Origin: Affinundibacterium fentianense
Lineage (GTDB): Bacteria; Pseudomonadota; Gammaproteobacteria; Burkholderiales; Burkholderiaceae_D
DNA length: 64,000 bases
Assembly: GCF_018139545.1 (NCBI RefSeq)
Contig: NZ_JAGSPJ010000003.1
Coordinates: 186,001 to 250,000, forward strand
Direction of reading: 5' to 3'
This document shows, piece after piece, positions 27,660 through 37,398 of the stretch. Numbering within the stretch: the stretch's first letter is position 1; every line of letters starts with the position of its first letter. A model generated the notes under the pieces. That model was not told where the DNA came from. It saw nothing but the letters and a program-made list of their open reading frames with translations, and made no database searches. Position numbers and translations under genes: made by a program.

Positions 27660-27901
27660 ACAATGATTGTTGTGAAATTTATCATTGGATTATAAGTTAT
27701 TTGTGCAATTTTCCTCAATTTTCTTTTGAATTTAGCGCCTTTTTTCATACAAAAAAAGAGACAAGCGCAAGCCCATGCGAACACGTTGTGCGATTGTCAG
27801 AAAAGTTGAGGCTAAAATGCATGTGAATTTGCTACTAATGGCGGAACTTAAAGTTTTCTACTTCTTCACTAGAGCAGGACGAAAGCAATTGACTGTGTGT
27901 C

Positions 27902-28033
27902 TTAGCGAAATGGGAGATGAGGCACGGGATTGTAATAGATCGGGCTTGGTAGTTGTAAGGCGTTGGCTATTCTGCTTAGATCGACGTTGACTTCGTGTGA
28001 GCTGTTTGCGGACGAATCCGAAGGCATGGTCAT
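27902..28033 (-). CDS. Putative micro-protein, second of an overlapping pair
   Basis: A 43-residue ORF starting MTMPSDSSANSSHEVNVDLS, continuing with RIANALQLPSPIYYNPVPHL and ending in PFR. The segment DLSRIANALQLPSPIYY resembles the tail of Cro/CI-type helix-turn-helix regulators (RIAxALxVPxxYF), but no helix-turn-helix precedes it. Its ATG overlaps the stop of the upstream micro-ORF as ATGA (28030-28033), the classic arrangement for coupled translation. Too short for statistical confidence; it could instead be the remnant of a decayed gene. Confidence 0.3.
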   Translation of the reverse strand: MTMPSDSSANSSHEVNVDLSRIANALQLPSPIYYNPVPHLPFR

Positions 28034-28176
28034 GAATTCCAGAGTTCTTGAATGCCTGCATCGATTTGAAAAGAACACAGCCATTCCTCCGCAATTGGAT
28101 CAGGCGCTTCGCTTGCTTTGAAACGTGTGATGACAACTGGAAAAATACGCTCCATTTTGGAATAGTTTCCTTGCAT
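28030..28176 (-). CDS. Putative micro-protein, first of an overlapping pair
   Basis: A 48-residue ORF: MQGNYSKMERIFPVVITRF, then KASEAPDPIAEEWLCSFQID and AGIQELWNS. A good ribosome site (TTGGAG, eight bases before the ATG) supports translation. The composition looks protein-like, with no rare-codon clusters. I recognise no family. It lies in the 730-base gap between the GntR and PAS-AraC regulator genes and reads toward the GntR gene. A competing, longer open frame on the same strand (27858-28190) has low-complexity basic sequence and no better ribosome site. Confidence 0.35.
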   Translation of the reverse strand: MQGNYSKMERIFPVVITRFKASEAPDPIAEEWLCSFQIDAGIQELWNS

Positions 28177-28389
28177 TGAATTTTCTCCAATTTGATTGAA
28201 ATAGGAAATACGAGTAAGGGCGATCAGCAGTCGGCAAAATGAAACAAACTGATCTTTATTTCAATAAGCGCTGAAAAAAATGGAAAAAATTGCGTGCGTC
28301 CTCGACATTTTAGGATAATATTTATTGAAATTTAAATAATCAATTGCCTGTTTATTAATTTCAGTAAGAGTTTCTTTGAATACCATTTT

Positions 28390-29184
28390 ATGCTGCTGAC
28401 CACCATGCATACTCAACTCAGTTCGCCAGAGCAAGCCGATAAACGCCAGATGGCGGAACGCATACACGATGTTTTTTTTGCCGAACCCTTGTTTGATGCC
28501 ATGCCTGACTTAGTCTTTTTTGTCAAAGACCTGTCAGGACGGTACGTCGTTGTGAATCAAACCTTAGTCAATCGCTGTGGCTTAAAAAACAAAGATCAGT
28601 TAATTGGTAAAACTGCGCAGGACGTTTTTCCCGAGAACTTGGCTGTTAGCTACCATGAACAGGACCAAATGGTACTGCATCAAGGCTTTGAGGTGAAAGA
28701 TCAATTGGAACTCCATCTTTATCCCGATCGGGATCCAGGCTGGTGCTTAACCAATAAAATTGCTTTGCGCGACCAGCAACATCGCATTGTTGGACTTAGT
28801 GGAACGTCAAGAGATCTTGGGATGCCTGATCAGAGACATCCCGTTTACCACCGAATCGCTGCAGCTGTGCGCCATATTCATACCCATTTCGGGGAGAATG
28901 TTCCGATGATTGAATTGGAGCAAATCACGAATCTCTCGATTGCACAAATCGAACGATACTTTCAAAAAATCTTCTCTTTGACACCCCGCCAATTCATGAT
29001 CAAAGTGAAGCTCGATGCAGCGACGGCGATGCTCGGAGATCGGCAGCGGAGCATTACAGACATCGCCGCAACTTGTGGATATCAAGACCATAGTGCGTTT
29101 TCACGTATGTTTAAGGCGACCGTTGGTATGACTCCATCAGACTATCGCGAGCTACTTTTGCGCAGCAAAAAATATGATGATTGA
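28390..29184 (+). CDS. PAS-domain AraC-family transcriptional regulator
   Basis: 264 residues. A PAS domain fills about 30-140 (FDAMPDLVFFVKDLSGRYVV, GKTAQDVFPENLA, then RIVGLSGTSRDLG). The AraC helix-turn-helix pair is at about 155-260: IELEQITNLSIAQIERYFQK for the first helix-turn-helix and ITDIAATCGYQDHSAFSRMF for the second, closing with FKATVGMTPSDYR. So it is a sensor fused to a DNA-binding domain, without a cupin. The target is unknown; the amidohydrolase pair begins 284 bases downstream on the same strand. AraC-type activators control hydroxyproline genes in Pseudomonas, so the module at 45-53 kb is another candidate. Confidence 0.9.
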   Translation: MLLTTMHTQLSSPEQADKRQMAERIHDVFFAEPLFDAMPDLVFFVKDLSGRYVVVNQTLVNRCGLKNKDQLIGKTAQDVFPENLAVSYHEQDQMVLHQGFEVKDQLELHLYPDRDPGWCLTNKIALRDQQHRIVGLSGTSRDLGMPDQRHPVYHRIAAAVRHIHTHFGENVPMIELEQITNLSIAQIERYFQKIFSLTPRQFMIKVKLDAATAMLGDRQRSITDIAATCGYQDHSAFSRMFKATVGMTPSDYRELLLRSKKYDD

Positions 29185-29467
29185 TTATTGATATTTCATA
29201 TTTTTTTCGCAGGATTGACGTCGCCATTGAATTCACAATGTAGCTGCAATCGGTCGCCATTCGTACTTATTTTCCTATTCCTTTACGTTGAGGGCGCGTC
29301 AATACGCAGCAATAGGGTAGCATCGCTTCTTTGTCCTGAAAAATAATTCGTTTATTCCGTGTCTGTCGGGAATTTATTTGCCGCTCGGCATGTCATAACG
29401 CGGCTAGGCCATTTTTTCTGACTTTTTTGTCATTATTCATAACAACAATTTAATAAGAGGAGCGTGT

Positions 29468-32400
29468 ATGCAATTGCCGTGGCAACTCAGACCCCTTTCG
29501 GGTCTTTTATTTTGCACCCTAGGGCTGGTCTCAGCGTTTAGCAGCGCGCAGGTTGGCACTGCTCGGATCGAAGGTCTTCGCGAGAGTCATCCAGGTTGGC
29601 ATGTCTTGACGGGTGCTCGCTTGGTGATCGCGCCTGGCAAGGTCGTTGAAAATGGAAATCTAGTGATGCGCGATGGGGTCATTGTTGCTGCTGGCGCAAA
29701 TGTGACGATTCCAGTGGGCGCAAAAATTTGGAAATTGGATGGACGTACGGTGTATCCAGGGTTTATCGATATGGGGAGTCAAGTTGGCGTCCCTAGTGCT
29801 TTACAAGCAGCACCGACCGGGCCAGCTGCTCGTACTGCGCCACCTCGAGTCATCAATGGCCGAGCGTTGGCAAGCGAAAATCCGCGTTTACGTCCTGAGC
29901 AAAGTGTCGCAAGCCAAATCGAAATAAGAAATGACGAAATCAAGTCAGTTCGTGAACTTGGTTTCACAACCGTACTTGCGACCCCTGCGGCGGGCATCTT
30001 CCGAGGGGAGAGTGCTTTATTGAATCTCAATGGGAGTGATAATGCGAAATCCTTAGTTTTGAACCCCCATACCGCACAGCATATTGCGAACGAACTAGAA
30101 TTTGGGCGCGGTGGTGGATATCCAAGTTCATTAATGGGTGTGATTGCGCAAGTTCGTCAAACTTTTTATGACGCGCAATGGTATCAGCGCGCATTTGAAT
30201 CAAAGCTGCAGACGGAGCGCCCGCAAATTAATCAGTCGCTTGCAGCGCTGAAGCCAGTTTTAAGTGGTCAACAGCCGGTCATTTATGCAACGGATAATGA
30301 GCAAGCTTATCAGCGTATTCAGAAAATTCGTGATGAGTTTAAGCTCAGAGTGATCTTGCAAGGGAATGGTTACGAGTATCGTCGCATCGCGCATCTTAAA
30401 TCGAGCAAAATGCCAGTGATTGTTCCTCTGCTTTTCCCCAGCACTCCTGAAGTCGAAAATCCCGATACGATGTTAGACACTTCACTTGAAGGCTTACAGC
30501 ACTGGGAACAGGCGCCCTCAAATTTGGCTGCCTTGGACCAAGCAGGAATCGAATTCGCCATTACCGCTGCTGGGTTGAAAGAACCAAAGAAAGATTTTTG
30601 GCAACGCCTACGCCAATCGATTCGACGCGGCTTGAGCGCAGAACATGCTTTGGCGGGACTCACAACGATCCCAGCAAAACTACTCGGAGAACAAAAACGC
30701 TTAGGCAGCTTGACTCCAGGAAATTTGGCGAATTTGGTGATCGCGAGTGGCGATATGTTTGTCGATGAAAAAGCCAATATTGAATTGACTTTTGTCGACG
30801 GCAAACCATTTGTCACTGACAATTACCAACGATTCGATGTTCGTGGCAATTGGACTATCAATACCGCAGGGAAGAATCAAACTTGGAATATCACTGGAAG
30901 TACTGCAAAGCCGACTTTGACAATCGATGGCGTAAGTGTTGAATTGACATTGAAAGACAATCAATTGCTCGCTCGCTATGGCGATACCGTCGTTGTCGCC
31001 GAAGGGCGCGGCGATCGTTTGCAAGGAAGTTTGCAAATCGGATTACAAGCAGCGCAAGCGTGGTCTGCGGTCAGAGAAAAAGCCGCTGTGCCTGATAATG
31101 TTCCCGTTAAACCAGAAAAAACGGTCGCGCGTTGGAATCAGCTTTATCCAGCGGGTCCTTATGCTGGACAAATTCCAACTCGATCAAACGCGACTTTGAT
31201 TCGCAATGCAACCATTTGGACGAGTGCGCAAGCGGGTAAATTGCCGCAGTCTGATATGTTGATTGTCGACGGCAAAATTGCTGCAATTGGACAAAATTTG
31301 AAAGCGCCAGCGAATGCTGAAGTGATCGATGCGAGTGGTAAGCACCTGAGTCCCGGCTTGATTGATGCCCATTCCCATACAGCCATGATGCAAGGGATCA
31401 ATGAGGGTACTAGCTCAATTACCGCTGAGGTGCGAGTGGGCGACGTGATCGATGCAAGTAGTATTAATATCTATCGTCAATTAGCGGGTGGGGTAACGAC
31501 GGCAAATATATTACATGGCTCAGCAAATACGATAGGTGGACAAAATCAAGTCATTAAAATGCGATGGGGAGATGATGCAGAGGGCCTGAAGTTAAGCGGT
31601 GCTTTTCCCGGAATTAAATTTGCGCTTGGCGAAAACGTCAAGCAATCGAATTGGGGCAATGAATCGACTGGACGCTATCCGCAAACGCGTATGGGCGTCG
31701 AACAAATTCTTCGGAGTGCATTCCTAGCTGCGCGTGAGTATAAGAACGAGCGTGAAGCGTGGCGCAAATCTCCGAGCACGATGATCGAGCCGCGTCGCGA
31801 CTTACAAATGGACACGCTTGTGGAATTACTTGAACGTCAACGGATGATCCATATTCACTCATACCGCCAAGATGAAATTTTAATGTTCACGCGTATTGCG
31901 AAAGAATTTAATCTTTTAGTCGGTACCTTCCAGCATGTCATGGAAGGCTACAAAGTTGCTGACGAAATTGCTGCTCTGGGGGCTGGAGGTTCGACATTTT
32001 CAGATTGGTGGGGATACAAAATGGAAGTCAGCGATTCGGTCCCGTTCAATGGAGCACTGATGCATCAGGCAGGTGTCGTAACGAGTTTTAATTCAGATAG
32101 CGATGAGTTAGCACGGCATCTGAACACGGAGGCTGCGAAAGCGGTGAAGTATGGCGGCTTATCTGAGACAGAAGCACTCAAATTTGTCACTTTGAATCCA
32201 GCAAAACAATTGCGCATCGATTCGAGAACGGGATCGTTGGAAGTGGGTAAAGACGCTGATTTTGTCATTTGGAACACCAGCCCATTATCCAATTTCAGTC
32301 GTGCTGAACAGACTTGGATCGAGGGGCGGCGTTATTTTGATCTTGCCACTGATGCTCGCTTGCGCAGTGAAGCGCAACAAGAGCGCCAAAGGATAGCGGC

Positions 32401-32620
32401 AAGCATATTGAGTAATCGAACCAACGCGCCCAATCCGCGTGGAAAAGATAGTTCGACAGAAAAATCGATGGAAAAGGTGAGTACGCCAAAAACAGCATCG
32501 GAATTACTTGATGCAAATCGCGCCTATTTGGAAATACAGCATTGGATGCACATGATGAGTAAGCACCGGACCGCTTACTGGATTGGTGCCGAAGAGCATG
32601 AATGCACAGGAGAAGAATAA
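29468..32620 (+). CDS. Exported double amidohydrolase-family protein (one inactive, one active module)
   Basis: 1050 residues with a signal peptide (LSGLLFCTLGLVSAFSSAQ). The first amidohydrolase module (about 40-450) has the flanking beta-sandwich (GARLVIAPGKVVENGN) but its barrel lacks the HxH motif: YPGFIDMGSQVGVPS replaces the usual DxHxH. The second module (about 575-985) keeps it: LIDAHSHT gives H635 and H637, HIHSYRQDE gives H797, FQHVMEGY gives H823, and FNSDSDEL gives D877. So only the C-terminal half can bind metals in the usual way. The family hydrolyses amide or cyclic imide bonds, often imidazolonepropionase- or prolidase-like; the substrate is unknown. GAGGAG precedes the ATG. 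The next gene starts within this gene's stop. Confidence 0.88.
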   Translation: MQLPWQLRPLSGLLFCTLGLVSAFSSAQVGTARIEGLRESHPGWHVLTGARLVIAPGKVVENGNLVMRDGVIVAAGANVTIPVGAKIWKLDGRTVYPGFIDMGSQVGVPSALQAAPTGPAARTAPPRVINGRALASENPRLRPEQSVASQIEIRNDEIKSVRELGFTTVLATPAAGIFRGESALLNLNGSDNAKSLVLNPHTAQHIANELEFGRGGGYPSSLMGVIAQVRQTFYDAQWYQRAFESKLQTERPQINQSLAALKPVLSGQQPVIYATDNEQAYQRIQKIRDEFKLRVILQGNGYEYRRIAHLKSSKMPVIVPLLFPSTPEVENPDTMLDTSLEGLQHWEQAPSNLAALDQAGIEFAITAAGLKEPKKDFWQRLRQSIRRGLSAEHALAGLTTIPAKLLGEQKRLGSLTPGNLANLVIASGDMFVDEKANIELTFVDGKPFVTDNYQRFDVRGNWTINTAGKNQTWNITGSTAKPTLTIDGVSVELTLKDNQLLARYGDTVVVAEGRGDRLQGSLQIGLQAAQAWSAVREKAAVPDNVPVKPEKTVARWNQLYPAGPYAGQIPTRSNATLIRNATIWTSAQAGKLPQSDMLIVDGKIAAIGQNLKAPANAEVIDASGKHLSPGLIDAHSHTAMMQGINEGTSSITAEVRVGDVIDASSINIYRQLAGGVTTANILHGSANTIGGQNQVIKMRWGDDAEGLKLSGAFPGIKFALGENVKQSNWGNESTGRYPQTRMGVEQILRSAFLAAREYKNEREAWRKSPSTMIEPRRDLQMDTLVELLERQRMIHIHSYRQDEILMFTRIAKEFNLLVGTFQHVMEGYKVADEIAALGAGGSTFSDWWGYKMEVSDSVPFNGALMHQAGVVTSFNSDSDELARHLNTEAAKAVKYGGLSETEALKFVTLNPAKQLRIDSRTGSLEVGKDADFVIWNTSPLSNFSRAEQTWIEGRRYFDLATDARLRSEAQQERQRIAASILSNRTNAPNPRGKDSSTEKSMEKVSTPKTASELLDANRAYLEIQHWMHMMSKHRTAYWIGAEEHECTGEE

Positions 32621-34101
32621 TGCGATCTCATATTTCATCTTTTTTGTTGAATTCGACTGATCATCTGATCCGAAGCAAAAACATGCTACCTGCTCAAGAT
32701 GCCTTTAAGAGTCTATTTATGAATATTGCTTGCATATCAAATTTTCCGCACATTGTGCGCATGTTGGGCCTAGGCGTCGCGCTCGCAGGATCAGTACATC
32801 AACAGGCGGTTGCGTCAGACAATGTTCCCGCTGCCGCGCAAAAGCAGGCGATTGTATTTAAGGGCGCGACTTTGCATCCTGTCACGGGGCCAGCCATTCC
32901 GAATGCAGTGATGCTAGTCGAACGAGGGCGCATCGTTGCACTCGGAACGGATGTGGCGGTACCTCCCAATACAAGGATAGTCGATGTGAGTGGCAAACAT
33001 ATCTATCCGGGTATGATTGCGGCAAATACCGTGATCGGACTCGCCGAAGTGCAGTCGGTTCGAGCTACTTTGGACTACGCCGAAGCGGGTGCAATCAATC
33101 CTAATGCACGCGCTTTGGTCGCTGTAAATCCAGATAGCGAATTGATTGCAACTGCGCGTGCTAATGGTGTGTTGGCTGCATTATCTGTACCTGCTTCTCC
33201 TGCTGGTTTGATCACGGGCACTTCTGCCTTGATTCAACTTGATGGTTGGACTTGGGAGGATATGTCGATACAGGCCGAGTTGGGCTTACACATCACTGTG
33301 CCTGCTATGCGGTTTAATCCAGAACTGTACCCAGCTCCTTTTGACAGTCGTTTAGAGGAAATGCGAAAGTTAAGTGTGCAGCGAATTAAGATGCTGGAAG
33401 AAGCATTTGATGCCGCACTGGCTTACCGTGAGGCACGCGCGCAAAATCTCGCAGGTAAACCAGAGGCGACTAAAGTTGATGTGCGTTGGGAAGCGATGTT
33501 GCCGGTGTTGAGTGGGCAACGTCGTGTATTTTTCCATGCACAAGATGTGAATCAAATTCGGTTTGCGCTCAATTTTGCACAGCGTTACCAACTCAAAGCC
33601 ATCATCGTTGGTGGTGCTGATGCGGCAGAGCTTGCTGACAATTTAAAGCAGCAAAATGTCCCCGTGATTATTACTGGTATTCATAAATTGCCGCTTCGAC
33701 GTGGCGCTGATTATGACGTGTACTATTCACTAGCTGCCAAGTTAGCGAAAGCAGGTGTGTCGTTTTGTATTGCGCGTGCAGGGACGGATGACGATGCGCC
33801 GAATGAACGCAATCTTCCTTATGAAGCTGCGGTTGCTGCGGCATTTGGATTAGACCCTCAGGAAGCCTTGAAAGCCATCACAATTTATCCTGCGCAAATT
33901 CTTGGGGTCGCGGATAAGTTGGGATCACTTGATGCTGGTAAATTCGCAAATTTCTTCATCACTGATGGCGATCCTTTGGAGACGATGACGAATGTTGAAC
34001 AAGTGTATATTCAGGGACGCAAAGTGGATATTAGTACTAAACAATCCCGTTTAACGGATAAGTATCGTCAAAAATACCTGCAAAAATCGCAAGCGGAATA
34101 A
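32620..34101 (+). CDS. Exported amidohydrolase-family protein lacking the metal site
   Basis: 493 residues. The ATG at 32620 overlaps the preceding TAA and has AGGAGA at seven bases, better than an in-frame ATG at 32602. A hydrophobic segment at about residues 45-62 (MLGLGVALAGSVHQQAVA) may be a signal or anchor after an unusually long N-terminus. The composite amidohydrolase fold is clear (FKGATLHPVTGPAIPNAVML, YPGMIAANTVIG, KAITIYPAQILGVADKLGSL), yet DxHxH is absent and the later His/Asp ligands are not seen, apart from a His in VFFHAQDV. It is probably a non-catalytic partner of the upstream protein. A strong terminator follows, so the pair forms a two-gene unit. Confidence 0.85.
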   Translation: MRSHISSFLLNSTDHLIRSKNMLPAQDAFKSLFMNIACISNFPHIVRMLGLGVALAGSVHQQAVASDNVPAAAQKQAIVFKGATLHPVTGPAIPNAVMLVERGRIVALGTDVAVPPNTRIVDVSGKHIYPGMIAANTVIGLAEVQSVRATLDYAEAGAINPNARALVAVNPDSELIATARANGVLAALSVPASPAGLITGTSALIQLDGWTWEDMSIQAELGLHITVPAMRFNPELYPAPFDSRLEEMRKLSVQRIKMLEEAFDAALAYREARAQNLAGKPEATKVDVRWEAMLPVLSGQRRVFFHAQDVNQIRFALNFAQRYQLKAIIVGGADAAELADNLKQQNVPVIITGIHKLPLRRGADYDVYYSLAAKLAKAGVSFCIARAGTDDDAPNERNLPYEAAVAAAFGLDPQEALKAITIYPAQILGVADKLGSLDAGKFANFFITDGDPLETMTNVEQVYIQGRKVDISTKQSRLTDKYRQKYLQKSQAE

Positions 34102-34154
34102 GTCAGCACCTTGGGCGGCTCTGCTATCCATGATGGACCGCGCATATGAAATTG

Positions 34155-34190
34155 ACCTGAAGCTGTCGTAAGACACTTCAGGTTTTTTTT
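34155..34190 (+). terminator. Intrinsic terminator after the amidohydrolase pair
   Basis: ACCTGAAG (34155-34162) pairs with CTTCAGGT (34176-34183). Inside, TGTC pairs with GACA around a GTAA loop with one bulged C, giving a 12-pair stem followed by a run of T. Confidence 0.9.
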
Positions 34191-34326
34191 GCGGTATTTT
34201 CTTGAATAATGGTATGCTTTCCAACTTGTAATTCACCCACTAAGATGCGTCTCAAAATTTGGCTTGATGACAGTAGAAATACCTCGAATACTGTCTCCAT
34301 CGAATCAGCTATGAAGAAAAGAAATA

Positions 34327-37257
34327 ATGCCTAACTCGCTTCTCCATCTTGCGCAATTAATTAACGATCGATCGCTTCATCATATTTTTCCTGAGGGATT
34401 GTTATTGTTATCAGCCAGCGGAAAGCTTACGCAACTGAACCTCGCAGCGAGGGAAATGTTGCAAGCTGATCCTGTACAAGAGATAGACGCAGCGCACGAA
34501 TTGAATGATCTGAAAGAGTGGGAATTCGTCGATCTACTAACGTCAACAAGTCGCACTGTGTTTTTAGCCGCATTGCCCACTTTGATTGAGGGACAGCGGC
34601 AAATTCTAGAGTTGGAATATCGTGGATGGCAAGGCAATCTCGGTTGGGCAGAATTTAAGTTTTGTCCGATTCTAGATCTCGATAAAAATCTCATCGGGAT
34701 TTTTGTCATTGCAAGAGATATCAGCAATCAAAAGGAAATCGCGCTCTCGTTGCAGCAATCTGAACAGCAATTTCGCACTTTAATTGAAATCATTCCTCAA
34801 CAAATTTGGACCGCTGATGCGCTTGGAAATCTCACCTTTGCGAATCAACGCACCTTGGAATATTTTGGCGTTCGACTAGATCAAATTACTGGTTTGGCGT
34901 GGGAAAGTTTAGTGCATCCAGATGATCGCCAACATGTTGTTCAGCGTTGGCGACATAGTATTGCAACCGGCGCTGCATACGAAGTGGAATTTCGCCTTCG
35001 CAGAGTGGATGGCGCTTACCGCTGGCATATTGGCTTGGCCTTGCCTTTGCGCGACCAGCATGATCAGATTCAGCAGTGGTTTGGTTCTAGTACCGATATC
35101 AATGTCAGCAAGCAAAACGAAGTCGCGTTACGTGAGAGTGAACGTAATTTGGCGGCGGCACAAGCGCGGGCAAAAATGGGCAGTTGGCAGCGCGATCTAA
35201 TCACCCAGAATACAGTCTGGTCGGCGGAGCTTTATCGTATCCTCGGATTCACGCCAGGTTTGAATACGCCTGGAATTGAAGAAGTGCAGGCGAAAGTATT
35301 TGCTGAAGACCGTGATGCCTTTGCGAAGATGTATGAGGAATATTTGCTCGGCGGAAGTAAACAACTCGATTTTCGTTATCCAGGGAAAAATGGCGATTGG
35401 ATTTGGATCGAAGCGAAAAGTGAAACTTTTTATGATGGTGCAGGAAATGCGATTGCCTTGACGGGAACAGTGCAAGATATCACGGAGAGAAAGCAGCTGG
35501 AGACTGCAATCGCGACCTCTCGACAATTGCTAGCGGAGTGTCAGTCAATTGCGCAAATTGGTGGGTGGGAAATTGATTTACGCTCTCGAAAATTAACATG
35601 GACCGACGAAACCTATCGCATTCATGACACGACGCCGCAAGAATTTAATCCGAGCGTAGAAGCCGGGCTTGATTTCTTTGTGCCAGCGTCGCGTCAATTG
35701 ATCGAAGAAGCATTACAGCGTGCGATCAATTTGGGGGAGCCATATGATCTTGAGTTGGAAAAAATTACGTTGAAAGGGCGTCGCATTATTGTTAGAACGA
35801 CTTGCAACGTCAGTATGCACGATGGAAAAGCGATACGATTGACGGGCATTTTTCAGGATATTACGGAACAAAAGGCGGCTCAATTAGCGCTGAAAAATGC
35901 CTATGCAGAGTTAGAGCATTCAAACAGTATGTTGGAGCACATCGCCCATTATGACGCCTTGACCCACCTGCCGAATCGAGTCCTTCTTGCGGATCGCATG
36001 CAACAAGCGATGCTTCAATGCCAGCGACGTGGCAATTCTTTGGCTGTTGCGTTTCTCGATTTGGATGGTTTTAAGAGCGTAAATGATGTCTATGGACATA
36101 GTGTCGGGGACGAATTATTGATCCAGATAGCCGCCCGTTTGCGTGCCGCCTTGAGAGAGGGGGATACCTTAGCACGTCTCGGTGGCGACGAGTTTGTTGC
36201 GATTTTATCGGATTTAGAAAGAAGTCAAGACTGTGAGCCTGTGTTGGCGCGCCTGCTTCTGGCAGCCTCCGAGCCAATTGAATTGCATCATGCGAAATTA
36301 CAAGTCAGTGCAAGCATTGGTGTGACGATTTACCCTCAGGATGGCGTTGACGCAGAGCAGCTGCTGCGCCATGCAGATCAAGCCATGTATCTGTCAAAGC
36401 AAACTGGGAAAAATTGCTATCACTTGTTCGATGTCGCGCAAGATGCCGCAATTAAAGTTCAACGCGATGATTTGACCCAAATTCAAATGGCGCTGATCCA
36501 CCAAGAATTTGTTTTGTATTACCAACCCAAAGTGAATATGCGCACGGGGCAGGTTTTTGGGGTGGAGGCTCTGATTCGATGGCAACATCCGGCGAAAGGC
36601 CTATTGCCACCGGCAAGTTTTTTACCAACGATCGAGAACCACGCTTTTAGTATCGAATTAGGTGAGTGGGTGATGGCGACCGCGATGGCGCAAATCGCAC
36701 ATTGGCAAACATTAGGCTTAGATTTAGCAGTCAGCGTTAATGTAGGTGCTTTGCAATTGCAGCAAGCTGACTTCACGCAACGATTAGAAAAATTACTCGC
36801 GCCTTACCCACGGTTTTTGTTGGAAAGACTGGAGCTGGAAATTCTAGAGAGTAGTGCACTAAGTGATATTGAGCAGGTGACGAGGGTGATCGAGCGCTGC
36901 CAATCGCTTGGAATATGCTTTGCTTTGGATGACTTTGGTACTGGCTATTCATCGTTACGCTATTTGAAGCAACTGCCAGCGCAAATCCTCAAGATAGATC
37001 AAAGTTTTGTGCGCGACATGCTTGAGGATGATGGAGATCTAACGATTATTAAAGGCGTGATTGGATTGGCGTCAGCGTTTCATCGTTGTGTTATTGCAGA
37101 GGGAGTGGAGACTTTGCAGCATGGCGAAAAATTGTTGTCGATTGGATGTGAAAAAGCGCAAGGGTACGGTATTGCAAAGCCAATGCCCGCGCAAGAAATT
37201 CCAATTTGGATCCAGCAATGGACGGTGCGATTCGCTGAAAAAGGGATGCATGGATAG
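34327..37257 (+). CDS. Multi-PAS GGDEF-EAL cyclic-di-GMP signalling protein
   Basis: 976 residues. Four PAS/PAC units fill about 15-520 (for example LIEIIPQQIWTADALGNLTF, RYPGKNGDWIWIEAKSE and TGIFQDITEQKAAQL). The GGDEF domain (about 540-700) keeps the catalytic GGDEF at 619-623 (RLGGDEFVAIL). The EAL domain (about 720-965) keeps E747-A748-L749 (VEALIRWQHP) and DDFGTGYSSL. Both the cyclase and the phosphodiesterase therefore look catalytically competent. No membrane segment is seen. Family knowledge would make it a bifunctional or sensor-switched regulator of c-di-GMP; MshE in this window is one plausible receptor. Confidence 0.95.
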   Translation: MPNSLLHLAQLINDRSLHHIFPEGLLLLSASGKLTQLNLAAREMLQADPVQEIDAAHELNDLKEWEFVDLLTSTSRTVFLAALPTLIEGQRQILELEYRGWQGNLGWAEFKFCPILDLDKNLIGIFVIARDISNQKEIALSLQQSEQQFRTLIEIIPQQIWTADALGNLTFANQRTLEYFGVRLDQITGLAWESLVHPDDRQHVVQRWRHSIATGAAYEVEFRLRRVDGAYRWHIGLALPLRDQHDQIQQWFGSSTDINVSKQNEVALRESERNLAAAQARAKMGSWQRDLITQNTVWSAELYRILGFTPGLNTPGIEEVQAKVFAEDRDAFAKMYEEYLLGGSKQLDFRYPGKNGDWIWIEAKSETFYDGAGNAIALTGTVQDITERKQLETAIATSRQLLAECQSIAQIGGWEIDLRSRKLTWTDETYRIHDTTPQEFNPSVEAGLDFFVPASRQLIEEALQRAINLGEPYDLELEKITLKGRRIIVRTTCNVSMHDGKAIRLTGIFQDITEQKAAQLALKNAYAELEHSNSMLEHIAHYDALTHLPNRVLLADRMQQAMLQCQRRGNSLAVAFLDLDGFKSVNDVYGHSVGDELLIQIAARLRAALREGDTLARLGGDEFVAILSDLERSQDCEPVLARLLLAASEPIELHHAKLQVSASIGVTIYPQDGVDAEQLLRHADQAMYLSKQTGKNCYHLFDVAQDAAIKVQRDDLTQIQMALIHQEFVLYYQPKVNMRTGQVFGVEALIRWQHPAKGLLPPASFLPTIENHAFSIELGEWVMATAMAQIAHWQTLGLDLAVSVNVGALQLQQADFTQRLEKLLAPYPRFLLERLELEILESSALSDIEQVTRVIERCQSLGICFALDDFGTGYSSLRYLKQLPAQILKIDQSFVRDMLEDDGDLTIIKGVIGLASAFHRCVIAEGVETLQHGEKLLSIGCEKAQGYGIAKPMPAQEIPIWIQQWTVRFAEKGMHG

Positions 37258-37319
37258 GCGAATCGTAGAGATAGTCGCTAGCTTCGCTTTATCGATTCAT
37301 TTGATTTATACAAGGAAAT

Positions 37320-37356
37320 AAGTACGAACATGCCTGAGCGATGATCGTACTTTTTT
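37320..37356 (+). terminator. Intrinsic terminator after the GGDEF-EAL gene
   Basis: AAGTACGA (37320-37327) pairs with TCGTACTT (37345-37352), followed by four more T. The loop is long (17 bases). Confidence 0.65.
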
Positions 37357-37398
37357 CTTACGTCATTTGCAAAACGAGAATGTGAATTAGGATCGAAT

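Noticed and set aside
27858-28190. 110-residue open frame on the minus strand in the gap between the regulator genes
   Set aside because: It is basic and low in complexity and has a poorer start. The two shorter overlapping ORFs on the same strand have a better ribosome site and coupling.
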